A DNA stretch of 60,075 nt from an uncultured Stenotrophomonas sp. (GCA_913775725.1 CAJYNG010000026.1:1-60075), one strand, 5' to 3'; shown: positions 8,303-18,560, counted from the stretch's first letter. The notes: a model not told the origin generated them from the sequence alone. Program-made: numbers and translations.

Positions 8303-8917
8303 TTACTCGGCAGCCGCTTCTTCGTCGGCCGCGTCAGCCTTGCCGGCCTTGGCGGTGACGATGGCGTCGTCGTGGTCCTTGCCCAGCGCCAGGGCCGGGA
8401 TTTCCACGCCCTTCGGCAGCTTGATGTTGGACAGGTACACCACGTCACCGGCCTTCAGCTCGCCCAGGTCGACTTCGATCGACTCCGGCAGGTCCTTCGG
8501 CAGGCAGGTGATGGTCACTTCCTTCAGTTCGTGGGTGACCACGACGTCGGCAGCCTTGCCAGCCGGCGAGGTGTCTTCGTTGATGAAGTGCAGCGGGACC
8601 GAAGCGGTCAGGGCTTCGTTCTCGTTCACGCGCTGGAAGTCCAGGTGCATGATCAGCTGCTTGTACGGGTGGCGCTGCATGTCACGCAGCAGGACCTTCT
8701 GCACCTGGCCGTCCAGGTTCAGGTCCAGGATCGAGGCATAGAACCACTCGTTCTGCTGGGCCAGCCAGATTTCGTTGTGGTCCAGGCTGATGGCGACCGG
8801 CTCGGCGTTGCCGCCGTACACGATGGCCGGGATCACACCAGCGTGACGCAGGCGGCGGCTCGCACCCTTACGCTGCAGTTCACGCTTGGTGACCTTGATT
8901 TCATGGGTCTTCGACAT
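8303..8917 (-). CDS. rplY: 50S ribosomal protein L25/general stress protein Ctc (TL5 form)
   Basis: 204 residues, the long form with an N-terminal 5S rRNA-binding L25 domain (about 1-95, MSKTHEIKVTKRELQRKGASRRLR) and a C-terminal TL5 beta domain (about 100-185). The tail is acidic and alanine-rich. It binds 5S rRNA in the large subunit. The gene lies between prs (upstream, 110 bases) and pth (downstream, 47 bases), all on the minus strand, a conserved proteobacterial order. Confidence 0.97.
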   Translation of the reverse strand: MSKTHEIKVTKRELQRKGASRRLRHAGVIPAIVYGGNAEPVAISLDHNEIWLAQQNEWFYASILDLNLDGQVQKVLLRDMQRHPYKQLIMHLDFQRVNENEALTASVPLHFINEDTSPAGKAADVVVTHELKEVTITCLPKDLPESIEVDLGELKAGDVVYLSNIKLPKGVEIPALALGKDHDDAIVTAKAGKADAADEEAAAE

Positions 8918-8964
8918 TTTCGACTACTCAGGTTGTTGCCTCGCCCTGCGGCTTGGCGGTTGAA

Positions 8965-8988
8965 GGTGCTTCCGCGACCAGAAGCACC
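8965..8988 (-). terminator. Hairpin in the prs-rplY spacer
   Basis: GGTGCTTC/GAAGCACC, an 8 bp stem with an 8-base loop, 40 bases after the prs stop. There is no T-tract, so termination would be partial at best; prs-rplY read-through is likely. Confidence 0.4.
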
Positions 8989-9027
8989 CGGGGTATGTCC
9001 CCGCCGTTGCCGGCAGGGACGAAAAAC

Positions 9028-9987
9028 TCAGTCGACGTACAACGAGCTGACGGACTCGCCGAAGGCGATGCGGCGCATCGTTTCGGCCAGCATTTCCGCC
9101 ACGCTCAGCTGGCGGATCTTGCTGCACACCCGCGCGGCGTCCTTCAGCGGGATGGTGTCGGTCACCACCAGCTCGTCGAGCTGGGAATTGGTGATGTTGT
9201 CCACCGCCGGGCCCGACAGCACCGCGTGGGTGCAGTAGGCGGCGACCTTGAGCGCACCGCGCGCCTTCAGGGCAGCGGCAGCGGCGCACAGGGTGCCGGC
9301 GGTATCGACGATGTCATCGACCATCACGCAGGTCTTGCCTTCGACGTCACCGATGATGTTCATCACGGTGGAGACGTTGGCGCGCGGGCGGCGCTTGTCG
9401 ATGATCGCCAGGTCGGCGTCATCCAGGCGCTTGGCCACCGCACGGGCGCGGACCACGCCGCCCACGTCCGGCGAGACGACGATCAGGTTCTCGGTGCCGT
9501 AGGCGCGCCAGATGTCGGCCAGCAGCAACGGGGACGCATACACGTTGTCCACCGGAATATCGAAGAAGCCCTGGATCTGGTCGGCGTGCAGGTCGACGGT
9601 CAGCACGCGATCAGCGCCAGCGGTGCTGAACATCTTCGCCGCCAGCTTGGCGGTGATCGGCACGCGCGAGGAACGCATGCGGCGATCCTGGCGCGAGTAG
9701 CCGAAGTACGGCACCACGGCGGTCACGCTGGCCACCGATGCGCGCTTGAGCGCGTCGATCAGCACCAGCAGTTCCATCAGGTTTTCCGCGCTCGGCGCAC
9801 AGGTCGGCTGGATCACGAACACGTCCTGCTTGCGGACGTTCTCTTCGATTTCCACCTGCACTTCACCATCGGAGAAGTGCGAGACCAGCGCCTTGCCCGG
9901 GCGGACCCCCAGTTCCTTGCAGATGTTCTGCGCCAGACGTTTGTTGGCGTTGCCGGAAAAGACCAGCAGGTTCGGGGACTCTTGCAT
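9028..9987 (-). CDS. prs: Ribose-phosphate pyrophosphokinase (PRPP synthase)
   Basis: 319 residues. Makes PRPP from ribose 5-phosphate and ATP for nucleotide, histidine, tryptophan and NAD synthesis. [15 protein letters not shown] near 128-142 is the metal/ATP region and [12 protein letters not shown] at 221-232 is the PRPP-binding loop. Two adjacent ATGs (9990 and 9987) are possible starts; the second is given because MQ-type starts are usual in xanthomonad homologues. A tRNA-Gln gene and ispE lie upstream on the same strand, as in many gamma-proteobacteria. Confidence 0.97.
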   Translation of the reverse strand: MQESPNLLVFSGNANKRLAQNICKELGVRPGKALVSHFSDGEVQVEIEENVRKQDVFVIQPTCAPSAENLMELLVLIDALKRASVASVTAVVPYFGYSRQDRRMRSSRVPITAKLAAKMFSTAGADRVLTVDLHADQIQGFFDIPVDNVYASPLLLADIWRAYGTENLIVVSPDVGGVVRARAVAKRLDDADLAIIDKRRPRANVSTVMNIIGDVEGKTCVMVDDIVDTAGTLCAAAAALKARGALKVAAYCTHAVLSGPAVDNITNSQLDELVVTDTIPLKDAARVCSKIRQLSVAEMLAETMRRIAFGESVSSLYVD

Positions 9988-10126
9988 CATGATTGTCTCG
10001 GGCGGGGACGAGTGGCGGGGATCCGGGGTCGGCAAGGACCCGATGGACCCTTGCTGCTGACAACACCGCGGTTGTTTCCACGTCCCGCGCAGGTGATGCG
10101 CTGGAAGGCGCGGACACAGCCGCTAT

Positions 10127-10203
10127 TGGCAGGGGCGGTAGGATTCGAACCTACGAATGCCAGGATCAAAACCTGGTGCCTTGGGCCTCTTGGCGACGCC
10201 CCT
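10127..10203 (-). tRNA. glnX: tRNA-Gln (anticodon TTG)
   Basis: 77-base cloverleaf with encoded CCA: acceptor AGGGGCG/CGCCCCT, anticodon stem CCAGG/CCTGG around loop TTTTGAT, T-arm GGTTCGAATCC. It lies 11 bases after the ispE stop and 139 bases before prs, so it may be processed from the ispE-prs message. Confidence 0.96.
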
Positions 10204-10214
10204 GCATTGATAAA

Positions 10215-11084
10215 TCAGTGTTGCTCGAGTGCATCCAGCAGTGGCGAACGCGCAACGCCCGCTGCCACTCTTGCCCGCAACTCCTTCGGCAATTTCGACC
10301 GTCCCTGCTCTGCAGCAGACTGCGACGCGAACTCGACGAAACAACCACTTCCCGAACCGGTCAGCCGCGCCGTGCCAATGTCGCTCAACGCGGCGAGCGC
10401 TGCCTCGACGGCAGGCTCACGGCGGCGCAGCACCGGTTCGAACGCGTTCCCGACTAGGGTCCCGGAAGCGAAGTCCTCTATTTTCGCCACTGGGCTGTCG
10501 CGCGTCAAATCCGGGTCAGCAAAGAGGACCGGCGTAGGAACATGAACGCCCGGTTCAACCACCACATACCAGGCCGGGGCCAGCGTGATCGGCTGCAGGC
10601 GCTCGCCCACCCCTTCGGCCCAAGCGTTGCGGCCACGCACGAACACCGGCACGTCGGCGCCCAGGCGCAGGCCCAGTTGCGCCAGGGCGTCCTCATCCAG
10701 ACCGGCCCGCCAGAGCCGGTTCAGCGCCGCCAGCACGGTGGCGGCATCGGACGACCCGCCACCGAAGCCACCGCCGGCCGAAACATGCTTTTCGACGATG
10801 ATGTCTGCGCCTTGCGCGATATTGGCCGCATCTTTCAGAAGCCGCCCAGCGCGGACCGCCAGGTCATCCGCCTCGGCCACGCCTGCCAGGCCGTCGCCCT
10901 GCCGACGCACCTGGCCATCTTCACGCAGGCGCAGGCCAATGCGGTCACCCCAGTCCAGCAGGCGGAACACGGTCTGCAACTCGTGGTAGCCGTCGGCGCG
11001 GCGGCCGGTGATGTGCAGGAACAGATTCAGCTTGGCCGGGGCCGGCCACCAGGACCAGCCCGCGTCGTCGGCTGCCCCACTCAT
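10215..11084 (-). CDS. ispE: 4-diphosphocytidyl-2-C-methyl-D-erythritol kinase
   Basis: 289 residues. GHMP kinase that phosphorylates CDP-ME in the MEP isoprenoid pathway. [12 protein letters not shown] (16-25 region) carries the active-site lysine, the glycine-rich ATP loop [12 protein letters not shown] is at 104-115, and GADVPVF near 142 carries the catalytic aspartate. LTGSGSGCF lies near the C-terminus. The ATG at 11084 overlaps the lolB stop as ATGA, which decides the start over one six codons upstream and implies translational coupling. The lolB-ispE-tRNA-Gln-prs order is common in gamma-proteobacteria. Confidence 0.97.
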   Translation of the reverse strand: MSGAADDAGWSWWPAPAKLNLFLHITGRRADGYHELQTVFRLLDWGDRIGLRLREDGQVRRQGDGLAGVAEADDLAVRAGRLLKDAANIAQGADIIVEKHVSAGGGFGGGSSDAATVLAALNRLWRAGLDEDALAQLGLRLGADVPVFVRGRNAWAEGVGERLQPITLAPAWYVVVEPGVHVPTPVLFADPDLTRDSPVAKIEDFASGTLVGNAFEPVLRRREPAVEAALAALSDIGTARLTGSGSGCFVEFASQSAAEQGRSKLPKELRARVAAGVARSPLLDALEQH

Positions 11085-11740
11085 GGGGCGCCCTGCCCCC
11101 ACTGGTCCACCAGCAGGCGCACCTTGGCGTCGCCATTGCTGGCCTCGATCCGGCGCGGCAGCGCCGGGCGCCCGGCCTCGGCGGGATACCAGTCCAGGTA
11201 CTGCACCTGCCAGCTCATCTGCTGCATGCGGCGCGGCCGGCCTTCACCGTCGCGCTCGACCTTCTCCGGACCGGCAGCATCGCCGGCCACCAGGCCACGG
11301 ATCCACTCCGGCAGCTGGTTGACCGGGATGTCCCAGCCAGTCGCCTCCAGCAGCAGCTGCTGGGCATCCTCGCCGTCACGTGGCCCACCAGCAAGCCCTT
11401 CCAGACGCCCCGCTTCGGAATGGGTATCGCCGGTCAGCTTCCAGCTCTGCCGGGTTACCGGCGCGCTCAGCTCCACCACGTAGCGGCGACCTTCCTGCTT
11501 CCAGTCGATGCGACCGCTGCCACCGTCCTTGCCCTTGCTGACCGCGACCCGGCCCTGGAACGTCCAGTCCGGCTGTGCCTGCAGCGCGGCCACGCGCGCA
11601 GCCTCGGCCTGTGCCGCTTCGGCAGACACGGTCTCGACCACGGCCGGCGCCGGGGTCTTCTGCGTGCCCACACTGGTGCAGGCGGTCACCGCCAGGGTCA
11701 CGGCCGCCAACAGCAGCGGCCGGATCAGGGAAACACTCAT
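11081..11740 (-). CDS. lolB: Outer-membrane lipoprotein LolB
   Basis: 219 residues. LolB receives lipoproteins from LolA and inserts them in the outer membrane. Signal sequence with lipobox VTAC (cysteine near residue 21). The mature part has [26 protein letters not shown] and a LolA/B-type unclosed barrel pattern. Start and stop both overlap neighbours by ATGA, with the TPR gene upstream and ispE downstream, so the three are one translationally coupled unit. Confidence 0.9.
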   Translation of the reverse strand: MSVSLIRPLLLAAVTLAVTACTSVGTQKTPAPAVVETVSAEAAQAEAARVAALQAQPDWTFQGRVAVSKGKDGGSGRIDWKQEGRRYVVELSAPVTRQSWKLTGDTHSEAGRLEGLAGGPRDGEDAQQLLLEATGWDIPVNQLPEWIRGLVAGDAAGPEKVERDGEGRPRRMQQMSWQVQYLDWYPAEAGRPALPRRIEASNGDAKVRLLVDQWGQGAP

Positions 11741-13431
11741 GGATTGAATTTCTCGCGGGCGCGCAGCAGCGCGCGGTTTTCAGGGTCGAGCTTGGCCGCT
11801 TCGTCGAAGAAGTGGCGGGCCTCGTCATGCTTGCCCAGCACCCACAGCACTTCGCCGACGTGGGAAGCGATCTCCGGGTCCTTGGCCAGGGTCCAGGCCC
11901 GGCGCAGCTGCACCAGCGCCTCTTCCTTGCGGCCCAGGCGATACAGCACCCAGCCATAGCTGTCGACGATGGCGGCGTTGTCCGGTTCGGCCACGCGCGC
12001 GCGGTCGATCAATTCCAGCGCTTCCTGCAGGCGGCCGGTGCGATCGGCCAGGGTGTAACCCAGCGCGTTCAATGCCGGCACGTTCTCCGGGTCGGTCACC
12101 AGGATCTTGCGCAGATCGGCCTCGGCGCGCGGAATGTCGTCACGGCGTTCCCAGGTGAGCGCACGGGCGTACAGCAGGCCGTTGTCATCCGGGTAAGCGG
12201 CCAGGCCGCGGGCCAGCGCATCCAGTTCACCGGCACTGTCGTCGGCGCGCTGGCGCAGTTCGGCTTCCAGCAGGTAGGCGTCGCGGCGCACGTCGTCGTC
12301 GACCACCGCATCGGACTGGATCGCGTGCACCTCATCCAGTGCCAGCGGCAGGCGCCCGGCCAGGGCCTGGGCATTGGCCGCACGCAGGCGCGCTTCGCTC
12401 AGCTCATCGCCGCCGGGCACGCTGTGGTACCACTGCACCGCCTCGGGGTAACGCTTCAGATACTCGGCGATCTTGCCCAGCAGCAGACGCTGCGCGGGGT
12501 CCGGCTTGGCCGCCTGACGCGACAGTTCGTTGTAGAGGTTGGACAGCGCCGCCTTGTCGCCCTGCTTGGCCAGCAGCGAAGCGCGCATGCCCCAGGTCTG
12601 CACGTCCTGCGGGCCGAAGGCCAGTACGCGTTCGGCCGCAGCCGGCTGCCCCAGGCTGTCGTAGGCGATGGCCACCGCATTGCGCAGTTCCGGGTCCTGG
12701 CGGGTCTTCGGCTCGACGTCGTGCAGCAGCGACAATGCCTTGTCGGTCTCGCCAGTCTGCTGCAGCTGGCTGGCACGCAGCAGCGCCACGCGCGGCTCCT
12801 CGGGGAACCGCTTGACCACTTCATCGATCATGCGCCGCGCAAGTTCGGGCTTTTCCATGCGCAGGGCAAGGCGGCCGAACTCCTGCCAGGCTTCGATCTT
12901 CGGCGGAATGGCGTTGGCGTCAACCAGCTCACCCAGCACCTGCGCGGGCACCGCCGGATCGCGACCACCACCGATCAGTGCGGCCAGGGCGAACTTCCAG
13001 CCGCGCTCGTCGGGGTCGGCCAGCAGGCCCTGCAGTTCGGTGCGGGCAGCCTTCACGTCGCCCTGGCGCATGGCCAGCGCACCGGCCGCACTGCGCATGG
13101 TCAACGAGCGCGGGGCCCGCTGCTGCCACAGGGCAAGGCCCTTGGCGGCGCTGACATCATCGTTGGCGAGCATGGAAATGCGGGTCGCGCGCTCGGCCAG
13201 GCCGGCGTCGCCGTCGGTCTGCTGGGCCGCCTGCAGGTACCAGCGCGCGGCCTCGGCCAGCTTGCCGGCCTGCAGGGCGAACTCACCGGCCATCACCGGT
13301 TCCAGCGCCAGTTCCTCAGTGGCCGGGGCCCGTACGGGGGCCTTGGCCGGCACCGCCGCCAGGACCTGGGCGCAGGCCAGGGACAGCAGCAGAACACTGG
13401 GGATGCGAATCAATGCGGGCATCGTCGGCAT
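11737..13431 (-). CDS. TPR-repeat protein, exported
   Basis: 564 residues. A signal peptide (PSVLLLSLACAQVLAAVPAKA) is followed by a long series of tetratricopeptide-like helices, clearest at the C-terminus (PENVPALNALGYTLADRTGR, DNAAIVDSYGWVLYRLGRKE, DPEIASHVGEVLWVLGKHDE). Such proteins sit just upstream of lolB in many gamma-proteobacteria and may act in outer-membrane biogenesis, but no defined activity is known to me. The start at 13431 is preceded by AAGG at 8 bases; ATG 13422 is the alternative. It diverges from hemA across 54 bases. Confidence 0.85.
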   Translation of the reverse strand: MPTMPALIRIPSVLLLSLACAQVLAAVPAKAPVRAPATEELALEPVMAGEFALQAGKLAEAARWYLQAAQQTDGDAGLAERATRISMLANDDVSAAKGLALWQQRAPRSLTMRSAAGALAMRQGDVKAARTELQGLLADPDERGWKFALAALIGGGRDPAVPAQVLGELVDANAIPPKIEAWQEFGRLALRMEKPELARRMIDEVVKRFPEEPRVALLRASQLQQTGETDKALSLLHDVEPKTRQDPELRNAVAIAYDSLGQPAAAERVLAFGPQDVQTWGMRASLLAKQGDKAALSNLYNELSRQAAKPDPAQRLLLGKIAEYLKRYPEAVQWYHSVPGGDELSEARLRAANAQALAGRLPLALDEVHAIQSDAVVDDDVRRDAYLLEAELRQRADDSAGELDALARGLAAYPDDNGLLYARALTWERRDDIPRAEADLRKILVTDPENVPALNALGYTLADRTGRLQEALELIDRARVAEPDNAAIVDSYGWVLYRLGRKEEALVQLRRAWTLAKDPEIASHVGEVLWVLGKHDEARHFFDEAAKLDPENRALLRAREKFNP

Positions 13432-13485
13432 CGGGGCCTTAAAATGTCGTCCAATGGCCAGCAGCTTATCGCAAGCAACTGAACA

Positions 13486-14769
13486 ATGACCCTGTGGGTG
13501 CTCGGACTGAATCACCAGACCGCACCGGTGGAGCTGCGCGAGCGCGCGGCCTTCGCCGGTGAGGCGTTGCCGCGCGCGCTCGGTTCGCTGCGCGATACCC
13601 CGCAGATCGCCGAGGCGGTGCTGCTTTCCACCTGCAACCGCACCGAGCTGTATGCCGTGGCCGATTCGGCACAGGCGCTGGACCAGTGGCTGCACACCCA
13701 GGCCGGCGACCTGCAGGGCTACCTGTACCAGCACGCCGATGCCGAGGCCGTGCGCCACCTGTTCCGGGTTGCCACCGGCCTGGACTCGATGGTGCTGGGT
13801 GAACCGCAGATTCTCGGCCAGGTGAAGGATGCCTGGTCGACCGCGCGCGACCACGGCCTGCTCGGCCAGCGCCTGGACCGCCTGTTCCAGCAGACCTTCT
13901 CGGTGGCCAAGCGTGCGCGCACCGATACCCAGGTCGGCGCCAACCCGGTATCGGTGGCGTCGGCCGCGGTGCGCCTGGCGCAGAACGCATTCGCACGGCT
14001 GGACGATTCCACCGTGCTGCTGGTCGGTGCCGGCGAGACCATTGAACTGGCTGCACGGCACCTGAGCGAAGGCAAGGTACGCCGGCTGCTGATCGCCAAC
14101 CGCACCCTCGCCCACGCGCAGGAACTGGCCAGCCGCCATGGCGGCGTGGCCCTGCCGCTGACCGAACTGGACCGCCACCTGGGCGAGGCCGACGTGGTGT
14201 TCTCGGCCACCGCTGCGCGCGAACCGGTGATCCATCGCGAGATGGTGGCCAAGGCCCTGCGCGCGCGCCGGCACAAGCCGATGCTGCTGTTCGACCTGGC
14301 CGTACCGCGCGACATCGAGGCCGAGGTCGGCACGCTCAACGACGCCTTCCTCTACACCGTGGACGATCTCGAGCGTGCGGTGGAAGACAACCGCCGTGGC
14401 CGCCGCGAGGCCGCGGCCGAAGCCGAGGCGATCATCGACCTGCAGGTGTCGCGCTTCGTCGAGACCCAGCAGGCCAGCGCCCACCAGGCGCCGCTGCGGC
14501 AGCTGCGCGCGTTCGGCGAAGCCACCCGTGCCGAGCTGCTGGAGCGTGCACGCCAGCAATTGGCCAACGGCAAGCCGGCCGATGAAGTGCTGGAACTGCT
14601 TGCCCACGGCCTGACCAACCGCCTGCTGCATCCGCCGACGGCCGCTCTGCGTGCGGCCGCGCTGAGTGGCGATGCCGACCTGACCCGCGCCGCCGAGCGC
14701 CTGTTCCCGGCCACGCCGGGTTACCGCCACCCACCCGTGAGACCCGATGACGCCGACCCTGCGCCGTAA
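13486..14769 (+). CDS. hemA: Glutamyl-tRNA reductase
   Basis: 427 residues. Reduces Glu-tRNA(Glu) to glutamate-1-semialdehyde, the first step of C5-pathway heme synthesis. [19 protein letters not shown] is the standard N-terminus. The catalytic cysteine is C50 in [28 protein letters not shown] follows near 103-119, and the NADPH site [14 protein letters not shown] is near 180. A C-terminal dimerisation helix follows. It overlaps prfA by 23 bases; the hemA-prfA-prmC linkage is widespread, though prmC here is 27 kb away. It diverges from the TPR-lolB-ispE unit. Confidence 0.98.
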   Translation: MTLWVLGLNHQTAPVELRERAAFAGEALPRALGSLRDTPQIAEAVLLSTCNRTELYAVADSAQALDQWLHTQAGDLQGYLYQHADAEAVRHLFRVATGLDSMVLGEPQILGQVKDAWSTARDHGLLGQRLDRLFQQTFSVAKRARTDTQVGANPVSVASAAVRLAQNAFARLDDSTVLLVGAGETIELAARHLSEGKVRRLLIANRTLAHAQELASRHGGVALPLTELDRHLGEADVVFSATAAREPVIHREMVAKALRARRHKPMLLFDLAVPRDIEAEVGTLNDAFLYTVDDLERAVEDNRRGRREAAAEAEAIIDLQVSRFVETQQASAHQAPLRQLRAFGEATRAELLERARQQLANGKPADEVLELLAHGLTNRLLHPPTAALRAAALSGDADLTRAAERLFPATPGYRHPPVRPDDADPAP

Positions 14770-15829
14770 GCTGGAAGCGCTGGCCGAGCGCCGCGAAGAA
14801 CTGGAACGCCTGCTCGCCGAACCCGATGTGGTCGCCGACAACACTCGTTTCCGCGACCTTTCGCGCGAATTCGCCCAACTTGAACCGATCGCCATCGCGC
14901 TGGCCGATGAAGCCCGTGCCAAGGCCGACCTGGCCGCCGCCGAAGGCATGCGCGCCGACCCCGACCTGCGCGAGCTGGCCGATGAGGAAATCGCTGCTGC
15001 TCAGGCGCGCCTGCAGGAACTGGAGCAGGAACTGGCGCTGCTGCTGGTGCCACGCGACCCACGCGATGAAGGCAACCTGTTCCTGGAAGTGCGCGCGGGC
15101 ACCGGCGGCGATGAGGCCGCGATCTTTGCCGGCGACCTGTTCCGCATGTACGCCCGCTACGCCGAGCGCCAGGGCTGGAAGGTCGAGATCGAATCGGACA
15201 GCCCGGGCGAGCATGGCGGCTACAAGGAAGTGGTGGCGCGCGTGGTCGGCCGTGGCGCGTTCTCGCGCCTGAAGTTCGAATCGGGTACGCATCGTGTGCA
15301 GCGCGTGCCGGCTACCGAATCGCAGGGCCGCATCCACACCTCGGCGGCCACCGTAGCGATCATTCCCGAGGCCGATGAGGTCGATGACATCGTCATCAAC
15401 CCCGCCGATTTGAAGGTGGATACGTTCCGCTCCTCCGGCGCCGGTGGCCAGCACGTGAACAAGACCGAATCGGCCATCCGCATCACCCACGTGCCGACCG
15501 GCGTGGTGGTGGAATGCCAGACCGAGCGCAGCCAGCACGCCAACCGTGACAAGGCGATGAAGCGCCTGAAAGCGCAGCTGCTGGACGCCGAGCGCCAGCG
15601 CCAGGACGCGGCGCAGGCCGAATCGCGACGCCTGCAGGTCGGCAGCGGCGACCGCAGCCAGCGCATCCGCACCTACAACTTCCCGCAGGGCCGGATCACC
15701 GACCACCGCGTGGAAGGCCTGACGCTGTACGACCTGCCCAACATCCTGGCCGGCGACCTCGACCCGCTGCTGCAGCGGCTCAGCCACGAACACCAGGTCG
15801 ACGCCCTGGCCCAGTTGTCGGCGGGCTGA
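14747..15829 (+). CDS. prfA: Peptide chain release factor 1
   Basis: 360 residues. Terminates translation at UAA and UAG. The anticodon-like tripeptide PAT is at 188-190 ([11 protein letters not shown]) and GGQ at 233-235 ([14 protein letters not shown]), whose glutamine is normally methylated by PrmC (gene at 41.3 kb). It starts inside the end of hemA, so translation is likely coupled. Confidence 0.98.
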   Translation: MTPTLRRKLEALAERREELERLLAEPDVVADNTRFRDLSREFAQLEPIAIALADEARAKADLAAAEGMRADPDLRELADEEIAAAQARLQELEQELALLLVPRDPRDEGNLFLEVRAGTGGDEAAIFAGDLFRMYARYAERQGWKVEIESDSPGEHGGYKEVVARVVGRGAFSRLKFESGTHRVQRVPATESQGRIHTSAATVAIIPEADEVDDIVINPADLKVDTFRSSGAGGQHVNKTESAIRITHVPTGVVVECQTERSQHANRDKAMKRLKAQLLDAERQRQDAAQAESRRLQVGSGDRSQRIRTYNFPQGRITDHRVEGLTLYDLPNILAGDLDPLLQRLSHEHQVDALAQLSAG

Positions 15830-15834
15830 CGACG

Positions 15835-17541
15835 ATGTCGGCCTGGCAGCAGCGGCAGCACCTGCAACAGGCGATTGCACGCCAGCCCGGCGATTTCGTC
15901 GCCTGGGTGATGCTGGCCGACCTGGAACTGGAAGCCGGCGACATCGCCGCCGGCGAGCAGGCGGCACGACGTGCGCTGCAGCTGCGCCCGAATCATCCTG
16001 AAGCACTGGCACGGCTGGGTCGCGTGGCCTGGATGGCCGGCGCGCATGCCGACGCGGCGAAGCTGCTCGGCCAGGCCTCGGCGCTGGCCCCGCAGCACCC
16101 CGGCATCGCGTTGTGGCTGGGCCATGCGCTGGAAGATGCCGATGATGCCGAAGGCGCGGCGGCGGCCTATCGCCGTGCACATGCGCTGATGCCGGACGAA
16201 CCCTATATCGCTGCCCAGCGCCTGGCCTGGCAGCGTCGCCTGTGCGACTGGCAGGACGTGGACGCGTTGGCGGAACAGGTGCGCGGTGCACTGGCCTCCG
16301 GGCAGGGCGTGGTCGAACCGTTCGCCTTCCTCAGCGAAGAGGCCAGCGCTGCCGAGCAGCTGGCCTGCGCGCGTGCGCGTGCATCTGCCGTAGCCGCTTC
16401 GGTGCGCCCGTTGCCGTCAACGAAGGTGCGTGCCCAAGGCGCGCTGCGGGCCGGCTTCCTCTCCAACGGTTTCGGCGCCCATCCCACCGGACTGCTGACT
16501 GCGGCCCTGTTCGAACAGCTGCGCCATGATCCTGCACTGCAACTGCACCTGTTCGCACTGAATCGCGATGACGGCAGCCGCATCCGCAAGCGCCTGCAGG
16601 CGGCAACGCACCTGCACGACGTGTCCGGCCTGCGTCATGCCGACATCGCCACCCGCATCCGCGCGCAAGGCATTGATCTGCTGTTCGACCTGCGCGGCTG
16701 GGGCGGTGGTGGCACCCCGGAAGTGCTGGCGATGCGCCCTGCCCCGCTGCAACTGAACTGGCTGGCCTACCCCGGCACGTCGGGTGCACCGTGGATGGAT
16801 GCGGTGATCGGCGATGACGTCGCCCTGCCGGCATCACTTGAGCCGCACTACAGCGAACGCGTGCTGCGCCTGCCGCGCGCCTTCCAGCCCTCGGACAACA
16901 CGCGTGTACTTGAACCGGCACCGACGCGCACCGAGTGCGGCCTGCCCGAGCATGGCGTGGTGTTCTGCTGCTTCAACAACAGCTACAAGCTCAATCCGCG
17001 CAGTATGGGCCGCGTGTTCGCGGTACTGCAGGCAGTCCCCGGCAGCGTGCTGTGGCTGCTGTCCGGTCCCGGCCGGGCCGATACGCGCCTGCGTGCGGCC
17101 GCGCAGACTGCCGGCCTGGACCCGGCACGCCTGGTGTTCATGGCCAAGCTGCCGCATCCGCAGTACCTGGCCCGCTATCAGCGGGCCGACCTGTTCCTCG
17201 ACACGCATCCGTACAACGCGCACACCACCGCGTCCGACGCGCTGTGGGCCGGCTGCCCGGTGCTGACCTGCCCCGGCGACACCTTCGCCGCGCGCGTGGC
17301 CGGCAGCCTCAACCATCATCTGGGTCTGGTGCACATGAACGTCGCCGACGATGCCGCGTTCATCGCCACCGCCAGTGCGCTGGGCAACGATCCGGCTGCC
17401 CTGGCGGCGCTGCGCAGCGAACTGGCCCATGCGCGCGAGCACAGCGGCCTGTTCGACATGGCCGGCTTCGCCCGCGACCTGTCGGCGCTGCTGCAGAGGC
17501 TGGCCGCCGAACATGGGTGGCAGGGCGTCGACATCGCCTGA
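15835..17541 (+). CDS. TPR-containing O-GlcNAc transferase-like glycosyltransferase (OGT/SPINDLY, GT41)
   Basis: 568 residues, the same length as I recall for the crystallised Xanthomonas campestris homologue. N-terminal TPR helices span about 1-130. A GT41 catalytic region follows: RAGFLSNGFGAHPTGLL at 205-221 with the conserved active-site histidine H216, LLFDLRGWGGGGTPEV, LNWLAYPGTSGAPWMD, CCFNNSYKLNPRSM and the UDP-binding HPYNAHTTASDALWAGCP. In eukaryotes these enzymes put GlcNAc or fucose on Ser/Thr; the bacterial substrate is unknown to me. It starts 5 bases after prfA and is probably in the hemA-prfA operon, with ppk2 43 bases downstream. Confidence 0.88.
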   Translation: MSAWQQRQHLQQAIARQPGDFVAWVMLADLELEAGDIAAGEQAARRALQLRPNHPEALARLGRVAWMAGAHADAAKLLGQASALAPQHPGIALWLGHALEDADDAEGAAAAYRRAHALMPDEPYIAAQRLAWQRRLCDWQDVDALAEQVRGALASGQGVVEPFAFLSEEASAAEQLACARARASAVAASVRPLPSTKVRAQGALRAGFLSNGFGAHPTGLLTAALFEQLRHDPALQLHLFALNRDDGSRIRKRLQAATHLHDVSGLRHADIATRIRAQGIDLLFDLRGWGGGGTPEVLAMRPAPLQLNWLAYPGTSGAPWMDAVIGDDVALPASLEPHYSERVLRLPRAFQPSDNTRVLEPAPTRTECGLPEHGVVFCCFNNSYKLNPRSMGRVFAVLQAVPGSVLWLLSGPGRADTRLRAAAQTAGLDPARLVFMAKLPHPQYLARYQRADLFLDTHPYNAHTTASDALWAGCPVLTCPGDTFAARVAGSLNHHLGLVHMNVADDAAFIATASALGNDPAALAALRSELAHAREHSGLFDMAGFARDLSALLQRLAAEHGWQGVDIA

Positions 17542-17584
17542 GCCATCCCTGCGCTACGCTCGGGCCTCCTCTCCGCGTGGTGTG

Positions 17585-18370
17585 ATGATGGCCAAGCTCA
17601 AGCGCAAGGACTACGACGAACTGCTGCTGCCGCTGCAGCTGGAACTGACCGCAATGGCGCGCTGGGTGCAGCACAGCGGGCAGCGCCTGCTGGTGCTGTT
17701 CGAGGGCCGTGATACCGCAGGCAAAGGCGGCGCGATCCAGGCCATCAGCCAGCATCTCAACCCCCGCCAGTGCCGGGTGGTGGCGCTGCCCAAGCCCACC
17801 GACCGCGAAGCCACGCAGTGGTATTTCCAGCGCTACACCTCGCATCTTCCCGCCGCCGGCGAGATCGTGCTGATGGACCGCAGCTGGTACAACCGCGCCG
17901 GCGTCGAACGGGTGATGGGCTACTGCAGCGAAACCGAATACCAGCAGTTCCTGCGCCAGGCGCCGGTGTTCGAACAGCTGCTGGTGGACGACGGCATCCT
18001 GCTGTTCAAGTACTGGCTGTGCGTGGACCAGGAGCAGCAGGAAAAGCGCTTCGCCGAGCGCCACCTCGATCCGCTGAAGGGCTGGAAGCTCTCCCCGGTC
18101 GACCTGAAATCGCGCAGCAAGTACAGCGCGTACACCGAGGCCCGCGAGGCAATGCTGCGCGCGACGCATCGTGAGGCGGCGCCGTGGACGCTGGTGGATT
18201 TCAACGACCAGCGGTTGGGGCGGCTGACGCTGGCACGCAACCTGCTGGACCGGCTGCCGGACACGCGGGTGGATGCACCGTTGCCGGAGCTGCCGAAGTT
18301 GAAGGGCAAGCTGCATCGCGAACACTACGATGTGCTGAAGCCGATCGAGGACTTCCCGGTCGAGGAATAG
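17585..18370 (+). CDS. ppk2: Polyphosphate kinase 2
   Basis: 261 residues, single-domain PPK2. Uses polyphosphate to phosphorylate nucleotides. Walker A EGRDTAGKGG at 40-49, LPKPTDREATQWYFQRY at 68-84, Walker B IVLMDRSWYNRAG at 94-106, and the lid segment around RHLDPLKGWKLSPVD. Alternative starts are an ATG three bases downstream and a GTG three bases upstream. It follows the OGT gene by 43 bases on the same strand. Whether it favours NDP or NMP cannot be fixed from sequence by eye. Confidence 0.93.
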   Translation: MMAKLKRKDYDELLLPLQLELTAMARWVQHSGQRLLVLFEGRDTAGKGGAIQAISQHLNPRQCRVVALPKPTDREATQWYFQRYTSHLPAAGEIVLMDRSWYNRAGVERVMGYCSETEYQQFLRQAPVFEQLLVDDGILLFKYWLCVDQEQQEKRFAERHLDPLKGWKLSPVDLKSRSKYSAYTEAREAMLRATHREAAPWTLVDFNDQRLGRLTLARNLLDRLPDTRVDAPLPELPKLKGKLHREHYDVLKPIEDFPVEE

Positions 18371-18560
18371 CGTGGGTCGGCAGGGTTGCACCCTGCACCT
18401 GCCGAAGCCAGAGCAACAGCAACGGCGGGTATTCCGTGGGGTGGTGGGGCGGTGCCGGAGTGCGGGGACGCCGCAAGTACGTCCCTGTAGGCTTGGCAGC
18501 CGCATCCATGCGGCTGACACCCCGCACTCCGACACCGCCCCACCTCTGACAGATTTCTTC
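18371..18560. repeat. Composite inverted-repeat element, copy 1
   Basis: Starts GGTCGGCAGGG... with ACAGCAACGGCGGGT. A 24 bp inverted repeat (arms 18444-18467 and 18520-18543, one mismatch) encloses a loop with GGACGCCGCAAGTACGTCC and a GCAGCCGCATCCATGCGGCTG palindrome. No gene. Copy 2 lies inverted at 18661-18885. Confidence 0.75.

Noticed and set aside
11737-14949. A single 1070-codon open frame on the minus strand across the TPR gene and all of hemA
   Set aside because: Only the part up to 13431 has signal peptide and TPR structure; the rest is the antisense of hemA, whose plus-strand motifs are unmistakable. High GC keeps antisense frames open.
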